A stretch of DNA of 64,000 nt. Source: Adiantum capillus-veneris (lineage: Eukaryota; Streptophyta; Polypodiopsida; Polypodiales; Pteridaceae). The notes beneath the pieces were generated by a model. It saw nothing but the letters and a program-made list of their open reading frames with translations. It was not told the DNA's origin and made no database searches. This document shows, piece by piece, positions 11,108-22,092 of this stretch (position 1 is its first letter; every line of letters begins with the position of its first letter). The stretch is from assembly GCA_014529385.2 (NCBI GenBank), contig CM043966.1, positions 90,156,587 through 90,220,586 on the forward strand, written 5' to 3'. The position numbers were made by a program, and so were the translations under genes.

Positions 11108-12681
11108 TAGAGCATAGCCTGCAACTATCTTCCGTCTTTGCAACCGGTCAAAGATGTTTGCAAAATCTGGATGTCTGGCGTACTAATCAACCATATCCTT
11201 GAAATTCCGATGGTGGATCGCCGAAATAGCCAATATCTGTGGCTTTTGAGAAAATGTGTCTGCCACGAGGTTCTTCTTTCCCTTAACATGGACGATCTGA
11301 TAATGAAACTACGACAAAATGTTTGCTTATCTCATATGCTTATGCGAGAGTTGCTTATGGAACAAGAAGTATCTCAAACTCTGGTTTTAGGTGAACACTG
11401 TAAAATGTGCTCCGAGTAGAAAATGGTGGCGCACTGGGTAAGAGCACGTGTCACTACCAATAGCTCCTCGTGAATTTGTGCAACCCGCTCTAGTTGCTCG
11501 TGAGAACATTCTACTCTCATAAGCTACAACATGGCCCTCTTGTATTAAGAGTCAAGACCGCCCCCAGACTGCGTCCACAGGCATCATAGTAAACTTCAAA
11601 TTGTTTTAATATGGTAGAATCAACACCGGACCAGTTGTCAACTTTTCCTTTAGAGTCTCAATATTGATGGTCCTTAAGCAAAAGGAACCTTAACTTTCGA
11701 ATGAACCGCATGTAGTACGAACATAAGCCCAAAAAGCTGCAAACTTCATGTACATTCTTCAAATCTGGCCAGTCTCTCATAGTCTCGACCTTGACCGCGT
11801 CCATTTATACACCCTCAAAAGAGACAATGTGTCCGAAAAAGTGTATTTCTGGCAAGGAAAACTTGCTCTTTTTCCCATTAACCACCAATCTCTAAAACTC
11901 ATGTCCATCATGTTATTGAACGTTGCAGGAGCATTTATGAGACCAAAAGGCATTACCAAATACTCATACAATCCAAGAACGTCCTAAACGCGGTCTTGTA
12001 TACATCTCCAAGAACGATCTTGATCTGATTATAGCCACTTTTCAGGTTGATTTTGCTAAAGCATGTAGAACCGTGTAATGTGTGAGTCCCATAGTGGTCT
12101 CGTATGGTCCCGTACGTTCTGTACACGTATGACGATGTGCAGTACTAAACGAACTAAAAACATTATGATGTACGATGACGTTACGTACGTGCAAAAAAAA
12201 TAAAATAAATTTCTCAAGTCTAAGGCCTAGGCCCTTGGGTTTAAACTTTACACTTAAAGAAACTTGACATCTGTACAAATTACAATTATGTAGTATACAC
12301 TAAGCTACTAGTATCAATAGATTATATAGAGAGAGAGAGGGATCTTGGAAGTGGGGTGGGGTGGGAGAGAGATGGAGATGTGAATTACGAGAGCTTCAGT
12401 GGGAGCTTGAAAGGGAGAGAAGATGGAGAGGCAAGACTCTAGTCCATAGTTACAGGGGACGGGGGGAACGGGCCCTAGGGCCGGGGGACGCCCGAAACTG
12501 GGCCGGGGACGCCATGGGATGGACGGTTTTTCGGTCGGACCGGGGACGACAGGGAACGGTCGGGAATGGAATTTTTCAGGCGAGCTAAAAAATTCAAATT
12601 TTGAAAAAGCTGACCGTTTAAAACGGCCAGTTGCAGTCAACGACCATATTTTGGGGGGAGGGGGGTTGGCCCTTGGGAGGC

Positions 12682-12688
12682 TATAAAA
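12682..12688 (+). promoter_or_regulatory. TATA box of the hAT element
   Basis: TATAAAA within GAGGCTATAAAAGCCCC lies about 275 bp upstream of the ORF start at 12959, followed by CT-rich leader. It is a plausible promoter for the BED-finger ORF. Confidence 0.6.
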
Positions 12689-12958
12689 GCCCCCTTGGGC
12701 CTCGTATTCCCGCAAGCTCTCCTCTCTACTCAAGCTCTACGACTATGCGCCGTACGGTCTACGGTCTACCTTCTAGAGGCTTTTAAGCCTTCTACACTCT
12801 ACACTCTACTCTTGAGTCTCCACTCTCTCCCTCTTCTACCCACTTTGAAGCTCTCCTCTACTCTCTCTCCACACAAGCTCTCCTCTAACTTCTAAGCTAT
12901 TAGCTCCTCTTAACTCCTCTAACTTGTAAGCTCTACTCTCTTGAGTCTCTCCACCATC

Positions 12959-13372
12959 ATGTCATCTCAAGCCAACTCCACTTCTCAAGCCGGCTCTTCT
13001 CGAAGGAGGCCCGCCGTGCAAACATGGTCGTGGTGGTATGAAGTCGACTTTAGCACGCGTGGCAAAGGTGGCGGTGCAAGATCATGGACATGCAAGCTAT
13101 GCTCGTACAAGAGAACGGGTGGTTCAAACAAAGTGCGAGCCCATCTTCTTCATGAATCCGGTCACGAGGTGAAGTTTTGCCCTCGAGTAACTCCCGAGAA
13201 GAGGTTGGATCTTCTTGAGAAGCTCATGGTGTATGAGGTCGTGGAAGCGGCCAAGAGGGGCCTTTTTGTTGCCGTTGATCCCTCCGCCACGGCGACACCG
13301 CGAGAGCAAAGGGAAGCCTTATTAGCACATTTCCGCCTATATGACTTGTGTTCTTTGGTCTATTTAGTGTAA
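12959..13372 (+). CDS. BED zinc-finger protein, N-terminal fragment of a hAT transposase
   Basis: The ATG at 12959 (CACCATCATGTCATC) starts a 137-residue protein. After a Ser/Gln-rich start comes a BED-type finger at about residues 24-75: W...C-x2-C (TCKLCSYKRTGG), then R-x2-HLLHESGHEVKFC-P-R-V. In hAT transposases this domain binds the element's terminal repeats, and the catalytic RNase H-like DDE domain follows. Here the frame ends soon after AHFRLYDLCSL, so no catalytic or dimerisation part is encoded. The product could only bind DNA. Whether it is expressed, spliced to further exons, or simply decayed is unknown. Confidence 0.75.
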   Translation: MSSQANSTSQAGSSRRRPAVQTWSWWYEVDFSTRGKGGGARSWTCKLCSYKRTGGSNKVRAHLLHESGHEVKFCPRVTPEKRLDLLEKLMVYEVVEAAKRGLFVAVDPSATATPREQREALLAHFRLYDLCSLVYLV

Positions 13373-13539
13373 ATTTGTGGTCAAAGTGATGCTCTCTGTG
13401 TGTAGGTCAAAAAATGTCAAAAAAACTCTCTTTTTTTTTCCCGTTTCGACCCCCGTCCCCGTTTCTTGACTTTTGCCGTCCCGTCCACATTCCCAACCCC
13501 GACCCCGACCCGCCGTCCCATGTAACTATGCTCTAGTCT

Positions 13540-13945
13540 CTAGAGCTTGTCATTTGAGAGCTAGAACATGGGAGCATTGAGAGCTTGTAGTTGTAAGTGT
13601 TGGAGAACAAGATGGAGAGGCATTGCTTAAATAGGAAGAGGCTAGACTCTAGAGCATGAGAAAGGGAGAGCATGGGAGAGAGGGAGTCATTAGAATCTAG
13701 GTCACATCATCTCACATGGATGATGGGCTTCAAGCCTTCATGTCCATTGTAATTCGTGGCATATGATCCAATGTGGTGAAAATGCGCTCCAAAACCTGCC
13801 TACAACGTTCACTAGTCAACAGTCAAAATACCGCCAATGGTCATAAACGGCTTAGAATTTTTGAACGTATGGAACGTACTAGACGTACGGCACGGGACGG
13901 GATGCGACGGGCCGTACTTAACGTTCCGTACGTCGAACGAGAACT
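13540..13945. other. Right part of the outer insertion, no gene
   Basis: Purine-rich sequence with repeated GAGAGCTT/GAGCATG words, then a GTACG-rich end from about 13860. Nothing coding is recognisable. Confidence 0.5.
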
Positions 13946-14599
13946 ACCGTGAATGTGTCGAGTATTTTATCGATCTTGGGTATTGGAAACCTGTACTTAA
14001 TGGTGATTTTGTTGAGAGCTCTGTAGTCAATGCACATTCTCCTTGATCTTTCTTTCTTTAGTACCAACAATACTAGCAAACAAGAAGGTGACGTGCTGGG
14101 CTAAATTAGACGCTGTTTCAGAAGCTCTTTCACTTGGTTCATAATTTTCTCATTCTGGGCTCTATTTACTCTATAAGGTGGCCGATTCGGTGGCGTGTTG
14201 CCACGAATCAAATCAATAGTGTGAAGATGGTCGCTGAGGAAGTAACTCTCCAGGCAAACCCTCAGAGAAACAATCGGCTTGAGCTTGCAAAAAGTCTTGT
14301 CATTCCTTCTCCAGGTCGGATATATTTGACGTTTTATTGTCATTTAACTCATTCAAGTAGATTGAGTAAACAAAAAGACTCGATTTCATCAATTTTGAAA
14401 TGGCCAAAGCCGATATAAGTGGGACGGATTCGCCCTTCAATTTTACATCAAGAATAATATCTCTACTCTTCTCATTCTTCAATGTCGTCTTCCAGGCCTT
14501 GTAATCGACGACAACGCCCTTCTTATGGTACCAGGGGATTCCGTAGCATTCAGCTCGTTGCTCGGCTAAAAATCTTGGGCCTGATGGTTTCTTCTTCCG

Positions 14600-15755
14600 C
14601 TTCTTCCCCCCCTCCTTGCTGCCATTTGGTTGGTTTGCAGACACTGGCCTATCCGTTGGGTACGTTAGTGTACTGGCTTGCATTCCAAATCATGACCATT
14701 AAGTGGTTGAATGGAGTCCCATCTTCTTTTGTAAACAGTATCGCCGGATCTCCTTGGGCAAACCACAACAAAACCGCTCAATTTGCTGCTTAAAGTTGAT
14801 ATTCTTGAAGGATGAATCTAGTAGAAAGTATTGCAAAAGCATTGGCAATAGTCATCAAGATAGGAAGACGCTCGCCATACTATAGAATGTTCGGAAAAGC
14901 ACCCTCTTGAGAAAACAACGTCGAACTGTTGGACGAAGGCAAGAGCTTTGTGGGTGTCCTTATATCTTGTAAAAGTGTCGAATTTAAGTGCTTGCCCACC
15001 CTCTTTTAACTTCTTGGTCTTTCCACCCCTTCTGTTGAAGATGGTCAAAGTGACTTAGTTTGTAGCCTCGTCTATGCCTTGTTCCAAACATTGACTTATC
15101 CGAATCTGAAATGTTGAAGGACGAGGTATCCTCGTTAGAATTTGTCAAAATGCTTCCCGTGCTTTCGAGATCCTTTCTGTGATCTGGATCGTCTGTCCCT
15201 CTCGTTCTTGCTCTTCTTGCTCTTTTGAGTCCTTTTGCGCTTCCGGTGCTTCTCCTCCTCGCTGGAGTCAGAGGAAGAAAAACTCTCCAAGCTATCTGAA
15301 GACAAAGATGGATTGGGGGCATCCTCAAAGCGTACATGCTTCTTGGATCGGATAACTCTTTGAATGTGGATTTCCAACCTAAGTAGCTGGGCTCCGCGGC
15401 TTTTCTTTCGAGAGCCATTCGAAGGCTTCATAACTTGGTTGACCCGCTGCTCCACGGCACTATCAAGCTCATCTTACGAGTATAGTCGTCGGTTGTCTGC
15501 ACTCGGCTTAGGTTTCTGCTCATGGCCGACTTGAGAGGTGAGTGAATGGCCGCCTGCCATCTTGAATGAATCTCATTAAGTGGATGATTCTTCAGAAATT
15601 TTGCATACTATGGGTCCTTGGCAATTGGCACAGATGTCAACCTCAACCGTCGCGCTTCCATCTTCTCGATGTCCTTTCCTCACTCGAGAGAGTAGGGATA
15701 ACTGTCTCCTCCTTGCCAGATTCGCTGTCGAAATCCATTTTTGCTGCAAAAAAAG
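14600..15755 (-). pseudogene. Gypsy-A Gag
   Basis: Gag begins at an ATG near 15755 (MDFDSESGKEETVIP) about 35 bp inside the primer-binding site. Serine- and lysine-rich stretches at 15455-15135 (SLSSDSLESFSSSDSSEEE) match in style the Gag of the intact relative at 30231. The end (LTYPTDRPVSANQ, about 14680) matches LTYPTDEAMTQRA of that relative. The CCHC knuckle seen in the relative is missing here because the sequence jumps from the Gag end to the protease tail. Confidence 0.75.
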
Positions 15756-15839
15756 GCATCGGATCTTTCGTAGAAGAAGAATCGCCTGAGCTCTGATACC
15801 ATTGTAATAGACTTGGACAGTCCAAGTCGAAGATCTACA

Positions 15840-16250
15840 GCAACACATGTGAGGGAAACTGAACGAAACTGAAAAATAGAGAGACCCTTCCTATTTTTCA
15901 AATGGATTTTCTCCGCCCCATAGTCTATGACAACTTTGTTGTGAGTGTGCCATGACATCCCTAAAAGAACATTGCAGCCTTCCAAAGGCATGATGTCGAA
16001 GTCCTCGTGCCTTGACAATGTAGTCGCAACTTCCCAAAGACGGGCGTTAAGATGACTTCATGCCCTTGTGCTGCCAGAATTGCACCCATCTATGGCCCCA
16101 TATCTTGAGACTTTATCCCCAATCGAGCTGCGATCTTTGTCAAAATAAAGTTGGCCTTGGCTCCAGTGTCAAAGAAGATGAGCGCTTCTCGGTCCTGCAC
16201 TTTGCCCCAGGACTTGTAGAACTCGGACATCCTCTCTCCTCTTAGCTTGT
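15840..16250 (-). pseudogene. Retropepsin remnant of another gypsy element
   Basis: On the minus strand the sequence contains the protease active-site form FFDTGAKANFILTKIA (near 16170) and then NVLLGMSWHTHNKVVIDYGA (near 15960). This is a complete protease core, but it sits upstream of the Gypsy-A primer-binding site, so it belongs to a second, truncated gypsy element. Stops separate the two parts. Confidence 0.7.
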
Positions 16251-16503
16251 GAGGGTACTTTTAACTTTGTAGGAAAGGTTTTTTTACCTTGGCTTTCCAT
16301 TTTCTACAGTTTGCCACGTGGCTAGTTGTATCTGGTTTTACAGTTTCCAGATTGTTGCCTTTGGGCTTGCTTTGTAATCAATAATGTACTTGCCCTCAGA
16401 AGCGGCGGCGTTGTGAGGGATTTTCCGAGCAATAGAAATCAGCCCCTTTTTTTTAGAAAGAGAGCGTGCACGAGCGCGCGCGCACGCGCACACGCACACA
16501 GAG
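16251..16503 (+). repeat. Second copy of the plus-strand repeat end, then GC/CA microsatellite
   Basis: About 16310-16447 resembles 10170-10302 (GGCTAGTTGTAT, TTGTAATCAATAATGTACTTG, ending AATAGAAATCAG). It is followed by T8, AGAAAGAGAG and a mixed CG/CA/GA tract to 16503. Confidence 0.55.
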
Positions 16504-16856
16504 ATTTTTGATGTCTATTAGAGGCCGAAATCGGCCCATGAGACAAAACAATGTACATGATAGGGTATCATCTATGTATCGGCAAAAGGGCAAAGGTACA
16601 AAATAAAATGTGACAATGCTACTGACAGGAAACTGCTTACTTCTAAGTTCTAAGGGGTAGTGATCCATGGATGTCCAATACAAGGTATTTGAAGGGGTGT
16701 TGGGGGGGGTGTGTGGAGCTCTATCTCTAAGGGTGGAAAAGGTGTAAGATCTATATGCTTAGGGAAATACAATCATGAGATGCATCAATCTATCGAGCTC
16801 CATCACGTGCCATATTATGGCTCTAGTATGTGGTGCTTGGTGGTTTTTTGGGGGAG
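16504..16856 (-). mobile_element. LINE copy 2 (subfamily II), 3' UTR, disrupted by the LTR array
   Basis: GATGTCTATTAGAGGCCGAAATCGGCC and the following 300 bp match the 3' UTR of LINE copy 5 (from 43058), including CTCTATCTCTAAGGG and AATCATGAGATGCATCAA. At 16857 it is cut by the TGTCACGTG end of the LTR array. On the far side (36817) only GGGGGGC remains before (GA)n. The copy is therefore a short 5'-truncated insertion that the 20-kb array split. Confidence 0.8.
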
Positions 16857-17273
16857 TGTCACGTGACACATCCCAACCCTATGTGTTTGTGGACTAGCTA
16901 CAGCATAACAGGGTTCAGTCGGTACAGTTAGTCTAGATTAGAAGTGATCTGGCACTTTTGTGAGTCTATTCGTAGACCGTGCATGCCCAGTCACTGAGTG
17001 TAGATGCATATCCTCTAGTTGCACACAGCATGATCATCAGTATTCCCTTCAGAATCCATCAGATTCAGTCAAGGGAATTTTCGAGTGCATTTAGCCTATT
17101 TTCCCTATTTTTGGTATTTTCACTTATTATTTTTAAGTAACTTTCCAACAAAAGTAGGTAGGGCTATTTTGATAAGTTAATATATAAGCAAACCCAAGTT
17201 AGCAGTAATTGGCAGAAGAGGCAGCAGGAGCTTCCCGCTCAACAAGCAACTTCTCAGCAGAACCGCAGAAACC

Positions 17274-17315
<42 letters not shown>

Positions 17316-18086
17316 CCTTGGTGCTACCTTCTCCATTGGCTAGCATTTTTGGTTCCAGCAGTGAGTCGTGACCCTCCAAGATCTGGCGTTTTCAGCATTG
17401 CCTGGATCGTCATCCTCACCAGCAACACCTAGCGACTGCAGATCCCTCTCATCGCCATCAAATCCCAATTAGCTAGCGTTTTTGCTCAGCAAGCATCAGC
17501 GTTTTGGAGTCCAACAATCCCAGCGGTTTTGCTAGTGACACAGGCAGCCCAGGGTTAGTGTTTTTCAGCCCTAGCCGCGTCAGAGAGGCAGCGTTTTTCA
17601 GCCTATGGGACAGCAGTAGAATCAGCCCCGATTGGATGCAGAAGTTTCCCCAATTTCAGCCCATAAAAACGCAGCCAAAACAGTCATTTTCAGCCACCGA
17701 AACAGTCCCGAAATTCAGCAGTTAGAAGATCTCAGATTTCAGCCATCAAGTCGTCGTCGTCATGACCGTCGTCGTCATCGGCATAGTCCAAGTTGCATCA
17801 GTCCATTGCATACGCATTGTACCACTTTTTGCAATCAAAAAGTAGACCACTCTCGCCGATGAGAGTGGGGCCTTCGGAGGAGGGTTTTACAACTTGTCGG
17901 GTGTCGTATCTTTTTTCTCTCCTTCTCTCAGTCTCATACATTGTCCATTCACTTTGTTTGTGATCATAGCACTTTCCATTAAGAACGGAAGGCTCTCCCT
18001 TCCATAAGAACTAAAAGGAACCTTGAGCACAGTTCGGAGCACTCATCTTGAGCAAAGCGCAAACAATCATTCCGCTGCACCTAACA
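16857..18086 (+). repeat. LTR-A of the array, 1230 bp
   Basis: Begins TGTCACGTGACACATCCC and ends CACCTAACA one base before the primer-binding site. It contains a pure C run of about 38 bases near 17276-17313 and repeated words of the type AGCGTTTTTCAGC between 17360 and 17700. Confidence 0.92.
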
Positions 18087-18087
18087 T

Positions 18088-18099
18088 TGGTATCAGAGC
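18088..18099 (+). other. Primer-binding site, initiator tRNA-Met type
   Basis: TGGTATCAGAGC starts two bases after the end of LTR-A and recurs at the same place after LTR-B (21301). Confidence 0.9.
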
Positions 18100-18538
18100 T
18101 TTGGCAGTGTTCTGTATCACTCAAGGAAAGAACCACAATATTTTTTTTTTGCTTGTCGAGGTTGCACGAACCCAAGCTCGCTTGGGTGTGCCGATTCCTA
18201 ATCGTGTTGTGTTGAAGAGTGACAGGAATCCCAAGAAAGAAGGGCTTGTCCAGCCTCCCCATGTGTCTCTTTTCACTCATTGAGAGCGGACCGTGCACTT
18301 AGCGGCCGGCCAATCGACGTGAGCTGGGAAAAAGCAACCTTGGTGTGAGCACAAGGCCGCCAAGGGGTGCGCCCGCAGAAAGGAGTAGAACTCGGGTGAA
18401 GAGAAGATCCTTCTCAAACACAGATTGCAAGCGAAAGAAACCCTCAAGAACTCAAGAACCCCAAGAACCAAGACCCCCAAGAACCCAAGTTCCTCGTGAA
18501 CTTAAGAACCCAAGACCACAAGAACCCAGGACTTCAGA

Positions 18539-19827
18539 ATGGTCATCACTCGAAGCGGAATGGATACTTCGCTTGGAGGTGATGAGCATGAGAGAGGCGA
18601 AGAAGAATTTTCCCCACCAGGAGGTTTTTTTGACCCTTCCCCATCTACGACAAAGATTGCACTAACTCCTATGGAGGAGTTGGATCAAGAAAGAGAAGCA
18701 GAAAGAAAAGCCTACGAAGAAGACATGGTAGCCGTAGAGCGCCGGTACCAAGAAAGAATGACAGCCATAGCGCGTGAGAGCGAGCAAGCACGTTTGGAAG
18801 CCAAAGCAAGACAAGCAGAATTTGATCGTGAGAACAAAGCACTACAAGAACAGAGCGACCGACAAAACAAAGAGTTCTTGCGACTCTATTCTCAAGTTCA
18901 GGCACAAATGCAAGAGATTTGGGGAAAGGAGACTCTCTCAGTCTCTTCTTCTCCAAAGCATGACACACAGGATTTGCATGATTGTGTGAAGCATGATGAT
19001 GAATTGCATGACAATGATTTGTATGATGATTTGAATGATATTGCTAAGCATGATGATTTGGATGCCAATGACAAGCATGATGATTTGCATGATCAAGATG
19101 TGATTTCTCACAAGCATGATGAGTTGCATGAAGATGACGTGATTGTTCACAAGGATGATGAGTTAGTTGATGCTTTTTCTAGCGAAGCTAACCTCGTTGC
19201 AGATTCAATTAATCACGACGGATTGATCTTGGCTCTCGAGCCTAGGTCTAAGAACCCCCTCAAGATGAAGCGATCTTGGCTCTCAAGCCTAGGTTCAAAG
19301 CACCCTCACAAGAAGTATTGTGTGCTCGCATGATTGATATACACGCATTGTTCGAATGTTTCATTCGTGATCGTTTCTTGTATTTTAGTCAGCGTCTTTC
19401 TGTGATCCCTTTTATTAGGCATGATATATTGTACGTTGAGCACGTTTCACTCATGGATGAGCACAAATGTATGCGCATTTCTCATGAAAAGCTGAAAAGT
19501 ATGGATGTAAGGAAGTCGCATTCCATGTCTCTTCCTTGGCATGAAACATTCGTAGAACGAGCACATGAAAGTATAAGCACCAAGCATGGGCATTTCCGTT
19601 GTGAATTGCCACAATTGATTGCTCTAGATCATAAGAGAAAGATTCGATCTCATTGTTTGCGTATATGTGGTGAACGGTTTAGCACTCCGTCTATTGGTTC
19701 ATCTACATTGCATACACAAGTCTTTGAGGAAGACAATATTTTTTCCACTAACTTTACATGGAATGGGTATGTTCATGTTTTTGTGTTGGAAGTGGTTTCA
19801 GGAATTTTCAACCTCGGAGATTCTTGA
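18539..19827 (+). pseudogene. Family-specific ORF of internal region 1 (coiled coil and His-Asp repeats)
   Basis: The ATG at 18539 opens MVITRSGMDTSLGG, a start like that of many Ty3/gypsy Gag proteins. A charged coiled coil follows at about residues 40-125 (Glu/Arg/Gln-rich heptads), then a strongly acidic stretch of HDDL/KHDD repeats (about 140-210). A one-base loss near 19250 relative to internal region 2 ends the frame at 19333. The protein continues in the next frame (SQEVLCARMIDIHALFECF) to 19827. I do not recognise the second half. It may be a divergent Gag used by a non-autonomous family; that is inference. Confidence 0.65.
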
Positions 19828-20069
19828 AGAAGGTGGACCTACGTCCATGGAAGAAGTGGAAGCATTGAAGGAGACTCAGAAGACTTGTGTCGCTTTCGGC
19901 ACGGCCCAAAGAAGCAAGCGTTGCAGACTTTTATGAAGTTAAAGTACCGCACGACCCACACATCAGAGTGGGCCGGCGAAGAGTCCCTTCCAGGATTCCG
20001 GATGCTATTGGCGATCTCCCTCGGCGCCATACAGTTCGGTACGAGTACCTCACTTTGAAAAGGAGGGGA
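19828..20069 (+). other. 3' end of internal region 1, polypurine tract
   Basis: A further open stretch (DPHIRVGRRRVPSRIPDAIG in one frame) is conserved between both internal regions, but its frame relation to the ORF is unclear. The polypurine tract AAAAGGAGGGGA abuts LTR-B. Confidence 0.5.
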
Positions 20070-21299
20070 TGTCACGTGACACATCCCAACCCTATGTGTC
20101 CATGGACAAGCTACAGCATAACAGGGTTCAGTCAGTCTAGATTAGAAGTGATCTGGCACTTTTGTGAGTCTATTCGTAGACCGTGCATGCCCAGTCACTG
20201 AGTGTAGATGCATATCCTCTGGTTGCACACAACATGATCATCAGTATTCCCTTCAGAATCCATCATATTCAGTCAGGGGAATTTTCGAGTGCATTTAGCC
20301 TATTTTCCTTATTTTTGGTATTTTCACTTATTATTTTTAAGTAACTTTCCAACAAAAGTAGGTAGGGTAATTTTGCTAAGTTAATATATAAGCAAACCCA
20401 AGTTAGCAATAATTTGCAGAAGAGGCAGCAGGAGCTTCCCGCACAACAGGCAACTTCTCAGCCGATCTGTAGAAACCCCCCCCCCCCCCCCCCCCCCCCA
20501 AACCTTGGCGCTACCTTCTCCATTGGCTAGCGTTTTTGGTCCCAGCAATGACCCTCCAAGATCTAGCGTTTTCAGCATTGCCTGGATCATCATCCTCACC
20601 AGCAACACCTAGCGACTGCAGATCACTCTCATCGCCATCAAATCCCAACTAGCTAGCGTTTTCCAAATCAGCCTATTGGTGTTTTTTCTCAGCAAGCATC
20701 AGCGTTTTGGAGTCCAACAATCCCAACGTTTTTGCTAATGACACAAGCAGCCCGGCGTTAGTGTTTTTTAGCCCTAGCCGCGTCAGAGAGGCAGCGTTTT
20801 TCAGCCTATGGGACAATAGTAGAATCAGCCTGGATTGGATGCAGAAGTTTCCCCAATTTCAGCCCATAAAAACGCAGCCAAAAGTCATTTTCAGCTACCG
20901 AAACAGTCCCGAAATTCAGCAGTTAAAAGATCTCAGATTTCAGCCATCAAGTCGTCGTTGTCATGACCGTCGTCGTCATCGGCATAGTCCAAGTTGCATC
21001 AGTCCATTGCATACGCATTGTACCACTTTTTGCAATCAAAAATTAGACCACTCTTGCCTACGAGAGTGGGGCCTTCGGAGGAGGGTTTTACAACCTCTCG
21101 GGTGTCGTATCTCTTTTCTCTCCTTCTCTCAGTCTCATACACTTGCACGCACATTGTCCATTCACTTTGTTTGTGATCATAGCACTTTCCATTAAGAACG
21201 GAAGGCTCTCCCTCCCATAAGAACTAAAAGGAACCTTGAGCACAGTTCGGAGCACTCATCTTGAGCAAAGCGCAAACAATCATTCCGCTGCACCTAACA
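20070..21299 (+). repeat. LTR-B of the array, 1230 bp
   Basis: Same ends as LTR-A. Its C run is shorter (about 21 bases, 20478-20499). It adds a stretch near 20660-20690 (AGCGTTTTCCAAATC) absent from LTR-A, so the two LTRs differ by several indels. Confidence 0.92.
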
Positions 21300-21812
21300 T
21301 TGGTATCAGAGCTTTGGCAGTGTTCTGTATCACTCAAGGAAAGAACCACAATAATTTTTTTTTGCTTGTTGAGGTCGCACGAACCCAAGTTCGCTTGGGC
21401 GTGTTGATTCCTAATCGTGTTGTGTTGAAGAGTGACAGGAATCCCAAGAAAGAAGGGCTTGTCCAGCCTCCCCATGTGTCTCTTTTCACTCATTGAGAGC
21501 GGACCATTCACTTAGCGGCCGGCCAATCGACGTGAGGTGGGAAAAAGCAACCTTGGTGTGAGCACAAGGCCGCCAAGGGGTGCGCCCGTAGAAAGGAGTA
21601 GAACTCGGGTGAAGAGAAGATCCTTCTCAAACACAGAGTGCAAGCGAAAGAAACCCTCAAGAACTCAAGAACCCCAAGAACCAAGACCCCCAAGAACCCA
21701 AGTTCCTCGTGAACTTAAGAACCCAAGACCACAAGAACCCAGGACTTCAGAATGGTCATCACTCGAAGCGGAATGGATACTTCGCTTGGAGGTGATGAGC
21801 ATGAGAGAGGCG

Positions 21813-22092
21813 TGTTAGGGAATAAAGGCCTAAGTGCCTTGTACTTATTAACTTATAAGTTAAAAGACTTATAAGTGAGGGGGCCCAAGTGTGAATGGCC
21901 CCCTAGTCACTTACTCATATACTCAAAGGTCAAGCCCAAAAGAAAGATCGTGACTTCTCCCAGTTTTTCTACGAGCGTTCTCTCTCTCTCTCACATTTTT
22001 CCCTGCGTGTGCTTCTTCTGCGCCACTCTCCTCTTCTCCTTCACTCTCATTGCATAGAATAGCAAGTGGGCTCTCTCTCCTGCTCCCCCACA
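21813..22092 (+). repeat. 5' LTR of Copia-B
   Basis: TGTTAGGGAATAAAGG...CTCCCCCACA. A CT-rich tract lies near 21979-21992. Confidence 0.96.

Larger units (their letters stand above)
12445..13530 (+). mobile_element. hAT-type DNA transposon with perfect 8-bp target duplication
   Basis: The ends are inverted repeats CATAGTTACAGGGGACGG (12445) and, read inward from 13530, CATAGTTACATGGGACGG. Directly outside, CTCTAGTC occurs at 12437-12444 and again at 13531-13538, a perfect 8-bp target-site duplication as expected for the hAT superfamily. Arrays of GGGACGG/GGGAACGG words (12455-12570) and their complements (13440-13520) form subterminal repeats, the usual transposase binding zones. At 1086 bp it is far too short for a full hAT transposase, so it is an internal-deletion derivative. 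Confidence 0.9.
12070..13963. mobile_element. Insertion in Gypsy-A RT flanked by an 18-bp imperfect duplication
   Basis: Gypsy-A RT sequence is continuous if the segment between about 12088 and 13945 is removed. The flanks carry ACCGTGTAATGTGTGAGT (12070-12087) and ACCGTGAATGTGTCGAGT (13946-13963), an 18-bp duplication with two small indels. Both ends of the insert are rich in GTACG/CGTAC words. Weak terminal inverted repeats may exist (TAGTGGTCTCGTATGG at 12092 against TAGTTCTCGTTCGAC read inward from 13946). The class is not resolved. It encloses the hAT element 12445-13530. Confidence 0.65.
11108..14560 (-). pseudogene. Gypsy-A protease tail, RT and RNase H, interrupted
   Basis: The protease tail GIPWYHKKGVVVDYKAWK lies near 14545. 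RT starts with HTIDLIRGNTPPNRPPYRV (about 14230) and reaches the KIDKILDTF region near 13960, where the insertion begins. It resumes at about 12069 ([16 protein letters not shown]) and continues with [16 protein letters not shown] near 11960. The RNase H end (NLVADTFSQKPQILAISAI) is near 11265. Stops and shifts occur throughout. The domain order is that of Ty3/gypsy, and the closest relative in the window is 29604-36120. Confidence 0.85.
11108..15830 (-). mobile_element. Broken Ty3/gypsy chromovirus-family element Gypsy-A
   Basis: On the minus strand a primer-binding site TGGTATCAGAGC (about 15800) is preceded by GTCCAAGTCTATTACA, the last bases of an LTR like that of the element at 29604-36120. 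Gag, a protease tail, RT and RNase H follow, down to 11108. RT is split by the insertion at 12088-13945. The region after RNase H (integrase, chromodomain, 3' LTR) is absent. Frame breaks are frequent, so it is inactive. Confidence 0.85.
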
